Source of the DNA: Pseudohongiella spirulinae
GTDB taxonomy: Bacteria > Pseudomonadota > Gammaproteobacteria > Pseudomonadales > Pseudohongiellaceae
Assembly: GCF_001444425.1 (NCBI RefSeq)
Contig: NZ_CP013189.1
Span: 2,728,001 to 2,792,000, forward strand
Length of the DNA: 64,000 nt
Reading direction: 5' to 3'
A program made the position numbers and the translations under genes. Under the pieces are notes generated by a model, which saw only the letters and a list, made by a program, of their open reading frames with translations, had not been told where the DNA came from and did no database searches. Position 1 is the stretch's first letter; each line of letters starts with the position of its first letter. Positions 61,168 to 64,000 of this stretch are shown piece after piece.

Positions 61168-63096
61168 CTATTGACGACGGTCACCAACCAATCGACGAGC
61201 CAATACCAGGCTTCGGTACCAGCGGCGTTGCGCCGCCGGAACTGCAGCAGGCCTCACTGTAAGCAGACTCTGGGCTGGCGGCTCATCGCCAGCGCTGTGA
61301 TTGACCAGAATATCCAGCACTGACTGTCTGGCACCATAGGTTTCATTGAGAAAGCGGCAGGCCTCTTCACTCAGACTCACCCGATAATGGCGCACCAGCG
61401 CAACTGCCAGATGCTCGGCGGCCTGACTCATATCTTCTTCCACATCCTGCGCCATGGATTCACCCAGCAGCTTTTTCTCCTGCGCACTCATGCCTGGTTC
61501 CAGGTCGCCCATATAAGTGGCAAGTGTCGCACCAATCCCGCGCTGAATTTCCGGATAGGATAGATGAATATGCGGTTCCAGTGCCAGAGCCGTTTCAATG
61601 GCCAACTGCCTGGCACTGTCAAAGGTCAACGGATTGTCCCGCTCCGCGCGACGCTCAAACAAACCTTTGGTCTCGTGCGTCTCCAGGTGCTGATCGCGCA
61701 TGTAACGCGCAAGGTGGCTGCAAACTTCTTTTCTCTCTTCATCATCCAGGCGCACGACCTTCTCCAGAATGTGTACCCCGCGCCCGCGCGGGCCGATACG
61801 TAATTCTTCGGTGTCCAGCCTGGCGGCATCCATCAATTGATTCCAGTCCTCTGCTGCCAGTAGAAAGTCTGCGTGCAGCTCACCGATTCGTTTAAATGCA
61901 TCGTGAGCATTCCGATATAGTTTCAATGCTTCGGTCATTGATTCGGCGTTATTGCGCAGGATCAGCCGTCTATCCGACCTGCCCTCTGACAGATCCTTCA
62001 CTTGTTGCTGCATTTGTTCCGCCAGTTCATCAAGCGCCTCACTTACCCGCTCTACCAGTATGTTGGCACCAATGCCTTCGGGTACTTGCTCATAGTTCAT
62101 CAGCCCCACCTCCACCAGCCAGGAGGCAAGACTGCGGATTCGATTGCTGCCGGCTGCCTGAGCAATACGGTAACGGCTGCGCTTGCGCTCCATTCTGTCC
62201 AGAGCGGCCGCCAATCGCCAACGCCCCCGGTAATCAAATATCAGCATGGGCAGTTCGCGACCATTAATGAGCTCGAATGCCAGCACCAGCATCGACTCAA
62301 CATCCTGCATGGTTATCAGCAGCAGATTATCCTGTTCAATGGCCGCCAGTACCCGCGCGATAAAGTGCTCCGTACGCGGTGTACCATGTCTCAATCTGGC
62401 AATTTCTCCCTGGTATCGCAGTCGCAGGATTTCGGCTGCCTGCGGCGAAACTTCAGCCAAAGAAATCATGGTAGTCTCAAACCTTTCGTTCCATTGGGAA
62501 TGAACATCGTCGATACGTGAAAAAAGACCAGCACGACGAAAATTATCTATATTCCCCAGGATTTCGGCCAACTCTGCGTCGCCAGTCAACTGCTGACTGG
62601 CCATCACGACACCTCCCGGTGAAAGATCAACGCGTTGCAACAGTTGAATAGCAGATTCCCGCTCCCGAGTCTCGCCCTCATGGCTGCTTACCACCAGATT
62701 TTTTACTGAAAGTATCAAGTCCCCCAGTTTGTCGATTACTTCAGTAACGGCAAGTTGCGCCCTCTCAGAACGATAACCCAGTGTGCTGTCGTAAACAATT
62801 TTGGCAATCAGGGCGATCAAGCCACTCAGCACCGTAAAGCTGACAAAATAAATCAGTTGTTGATTTGATGGCGCCTGACCGAAGCCGATATAGTATCCAC
62901 CATACAAGCCCAATGCCGTGACCGGCCCTGCCGTCCACGCCAGCCCCAACAGACTGCGCGAAATGCGTACCCGCCGAACACTGCGGGCAAACTGATCAAG
63001 CTGCTCAGTATCCTCTCGATTGAGGGAAATCCCTTTTTTATCCTGCTTCCTGCGCCACGACCAGCGCAACAGATTGGTGAAAGATCGGTTAATCAC
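61168..63096 (-). CDS. large membrane-anchored protein of unknown function
   Basis: This 642-residue protein has a basic N-terminus (LRWSWRRKQDKKGISL), two transmembrane helices (about 47-70 and 81-102) and then about 530 mostly helical, charged residues. These include SERAQLAVTEVIDKLGDLILSVKNLVVSS, LASWLVEVGLMNYEQVPEGIG and a region with ELRIGPRGRGVHILEKVVRLDDEERKEVC. No family is recognised and no catalytic motif is obvious. The layout suggests a membrane-tethered scaffold or signalling protein. It precedes no gene on its own strand; the B12 riboswitch begins upstream on the other strand. Confidence 0.7.
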   Translation of the reverse strand: MINRSFTNLLRWSWRRKQDKKGISLNREDTEQLDQFARSVRRVRISRSLLGLAWTAGPVTALGLYGGYYIGFGQAPSNQQLIYFVSFTVLSGLIALIAKIVYDSTLGYRSERAQLAVTEVIDKLGDLILSVKNLVVSSHEGETRERESAIQLLQRVDLSPGGVVMASQQLTGDAELAEILGNIDNFRRAGLFSRIDDVHSQWNERFETTMISLAEVSPQAAEILRLRYQGEIARLRHGTPRTEHFIARVLAAIEQDNLLLITMQDVESMLVLAFELINGRELPMLIFDYRGRWRLAAALDRMERKRSRYRIAQAAGSNRIRSLASWLVEVGLMNYEQVPEGIGANILVERVSEALDELAEQMQQQVKDLSEGRSDRRLILRNNAESMTEALKLYRNAHDAFKRIGELHADFLLAAEDWNQLMDAARLDTEELRIGPRGRGVHILEKVVRLDDEERKEVCSHLARYMRDQHLETHETKGLFERRAERDNPLTFDSARQLAIETALALEPHIHLSYPEIQRGIGATLATYMGDLEPGMSAQEKKLLGESMAQDVEEDMSQAAEHLAVALVRHYRVSLSEEACRFLNETYGARQSVLDILVNHSAGDEPPAQSLLTVRPAAVPAAQRRWYRSLVLARRLVGDRRQ

Positions 63097-63192
63097 TGTA
63101 TTACCGGCGTCACATCTCGTTAGCTAAAGCGCCCAGTATACATGAGCGATAGCCGATTGACTTGCTCAGCGCTTTGGCCTAAGGTGGCCTCG

Positions 63193-63425
63193 CTTCAGGT
63201 GTTTACTGTCTATCGGGATAGAGAGTCAGTAAATGAAACGGGAAGTCGGTGCGGCCATATGATAGCCAGCCAATTCCGACGCTGCCCCCGCAACGGTAGG
63301 CAAGTCAGTGCAGTCTCAATGCCACTGTCCAGGTGCATGCATCATGCGCCAGGATGGGAAGGCGACTCGCACAAGGTCAGCTTTTGACAGCGGCCAGCTT
63401 GCAAGCCCGGAGACCGGCCTGCTGC
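63193..63425 (+). promoter_or_regulatory. cobalamin (B12) riboswitch
   Basis: Conserved riboswitch blocks occur in the right order: GGGAAG-N2-GGTG at about 63240-63252, TCC-GAC-GCTGCCCCCGCAAC at about 63276-63295, and the B12 box GCCCGGAGACCGGCC at about 63405-63419. The region precedes a BtuB-like receptor gene, the usual target. Binding of adenosylcobalamin or a related form would switch off expression. Ends are approximate. Confidence 0.92.
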
Positions 63426-63501
63426 AAGTGAACGCGCTGCGGTGGGCAGGCTTTCGACCGGTCTGTCGCAGCAGTCCGTCGTAGCGCATTGTTTATACAC
63501 C

Positions 63502-63529
63502 ACACACTCGGGTGAGAGTGTGTCAGGAG
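63502..63529 (+). promoter_or_regulatory. hairpin adjoining the btuB ribosome-binding site
   Basis: ACACACTC (63502-63509) pairs perfectly with GAGTGTGT (63516-63523) around a 6-base loop, directly followed by CAGGAG (63524-63529), the ribosome-binding site of btuB. This could be part of the riboswitch expression platform acting on translation. There is no T tract, which argues against an intrinsic terminator. Confidence 0.5.
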
Positions 63530-63537
63530 ACAATGCC

Positions 63538-64000
63538 ATGACAACCAAACGACCACTGCTGCTGGCCAGCGCTACCTGCCTGCTGCACTTTGCCGGCATC
63601 AGCACGGCGCAGGATAACCCTGCAGCCCAGCCAGGCGATCAGCCCGCAGAAATGCTGATCACTGCCAACCGCTTTTCCCAGTTACGTGCCGACACACATA
63701 CGGCGCATTCCGTCATCGACAGCACAGCTATCCGTCGCAGCGCCGCGCAGAGTCTGTTCGATGTATTATCTACTCTTCCAGGCATGCAACTGGCGCGCAC
63801 TGGTGTAGAAGGCTCACAGACCAGTCTGTTCCTGCGCGGCAGCAACTCTAACCACACACTGATTCTGCTGGATGGTGTGCGCCTGAATACCGCAAGTGAA
63901 GGCGCTGCCAGACTGGAAAATATCCCTTTGGACAGCATTGACCGAATAGAAGTGGTAAGAGGTCCGCAATCGAGCCTTTACGGTGCCGATGCCATTGGGG
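63538..64000 (+). CDS. btuB: BtuB-like TonB-dependent cobalamin receptor (5' part)
   Basis: The first 154 codons of an outer-membrane receptor are present; the gene runs off the window end. The ATG at 63538 has AGGAGA in front. A signal peptide (MTTKRPLLLASATCLLHFAG, to about STAQ) is followed by a TonB box-like EMLITANRFSQ. The plug domain shows LFDVLSTLPGMQLARTGVEG, TSLFLRGSNSNHTLILLDGVRLN and IDRIEVVRGPQSSLYGADAIG, very close to BtuB. The cobalamin riboswitch upstream confirms the ligand. Confidence 0.92.
   Translation, partial: MTTKRPLLLASATCLLHFAGISTAQDNPAAQPGDQPAEMLITANRFSQLRADTHTAHSVIDSTAIRRSAAQSLFDVLSTLPGMQLARTGVEGSQTSLFLRGSNSNHTLILLDGVRLNTASEGAARLENIPLDSIDRIEVVRGPQSSLYGADAIG

Overview
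The window reads as chromosomal DNA of an aerobic, probably aquatic gammaproteobacterium. It is moderately GC-rich, and its genes are typical of that class: a ccoNOQP-GHIS cbb3 oxidase cluster, RhlE, DUF2058, hutZ/hutX with hmuTUV, several TonB-dependent receptors and a cobalamin riboswitch in front of a BtuB-like receptor. No rRNA, tRNA, complete insertion sequence, prophage or CRISPR array was seen. The genus cannot be settled from the sequence alone.

Layout. 1-1660 is a small accessory insert: an antitoxin remnant, an inverted repeat and an intact class II Fic protein. It abuts the 3' end of a broken Bax-like glucosaminidase gene. 1879-3699 holds a DUF2058 gene and an acyl-CoA hydrolase/CoA-transferase. 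3827-7536 is a divergent haem-iron locus (hutXZ and hmuTUV) around a likely Fur site. 7601-10820 has a DUF2459 lipoprotein, a 2TM protein, a three-gene candidate microcin locus with a microcin-V-type double-glycine leader, and a BON protein. 10910-32746 is a mixed housekeeping and catabolic stretch. It includes a secreted GDPD-amidase fusion, a histidine kinase that has lost its catalytic residues, YghU, a DODA-type dioxygenase with DoxX and a divergent LysR regulator, two linked secreted proteins of unknown function, hydrolases and thioesterases, an AGCS symporter, MarC, and a TonB receptor followed by two phosphoesterases.

32883-40759 is the most distinctive part. Seven tightly packed genes (HAD-UbiA, DprE1-like, DprE2-like, a multi-pass membrane protein, an epimerase, an FAD oxidoreductase and GtrA) resemble the mycobacterial pathway that makes and uses decaprenyl-phospho-arabinose. 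This suggests a gammaproteobacterial D-arabinofuranose glycosylation system.

40828-51281 carries a Ca/Na antiporter, a NosR-like flavin/Fe-S membrane protein without nos genes, a TonB receptor with a Gly-rich plug, RhlE, a two-component pair (7TM-DISM kinase and NarL-type regulator) and glutamate dehydrogenase. 51531-59868 is the complete cbb3 oxidase structural and assembly cluster, with an FNR/Anr-like site upstream. The window ends with a Yip1 protein, a GST, a large membrane protein of unknown function, and a B12 riboswitch controlling a btuB gene that runs off the edge.

All identifications come from reading motifs and remembered family features. No database search was run.
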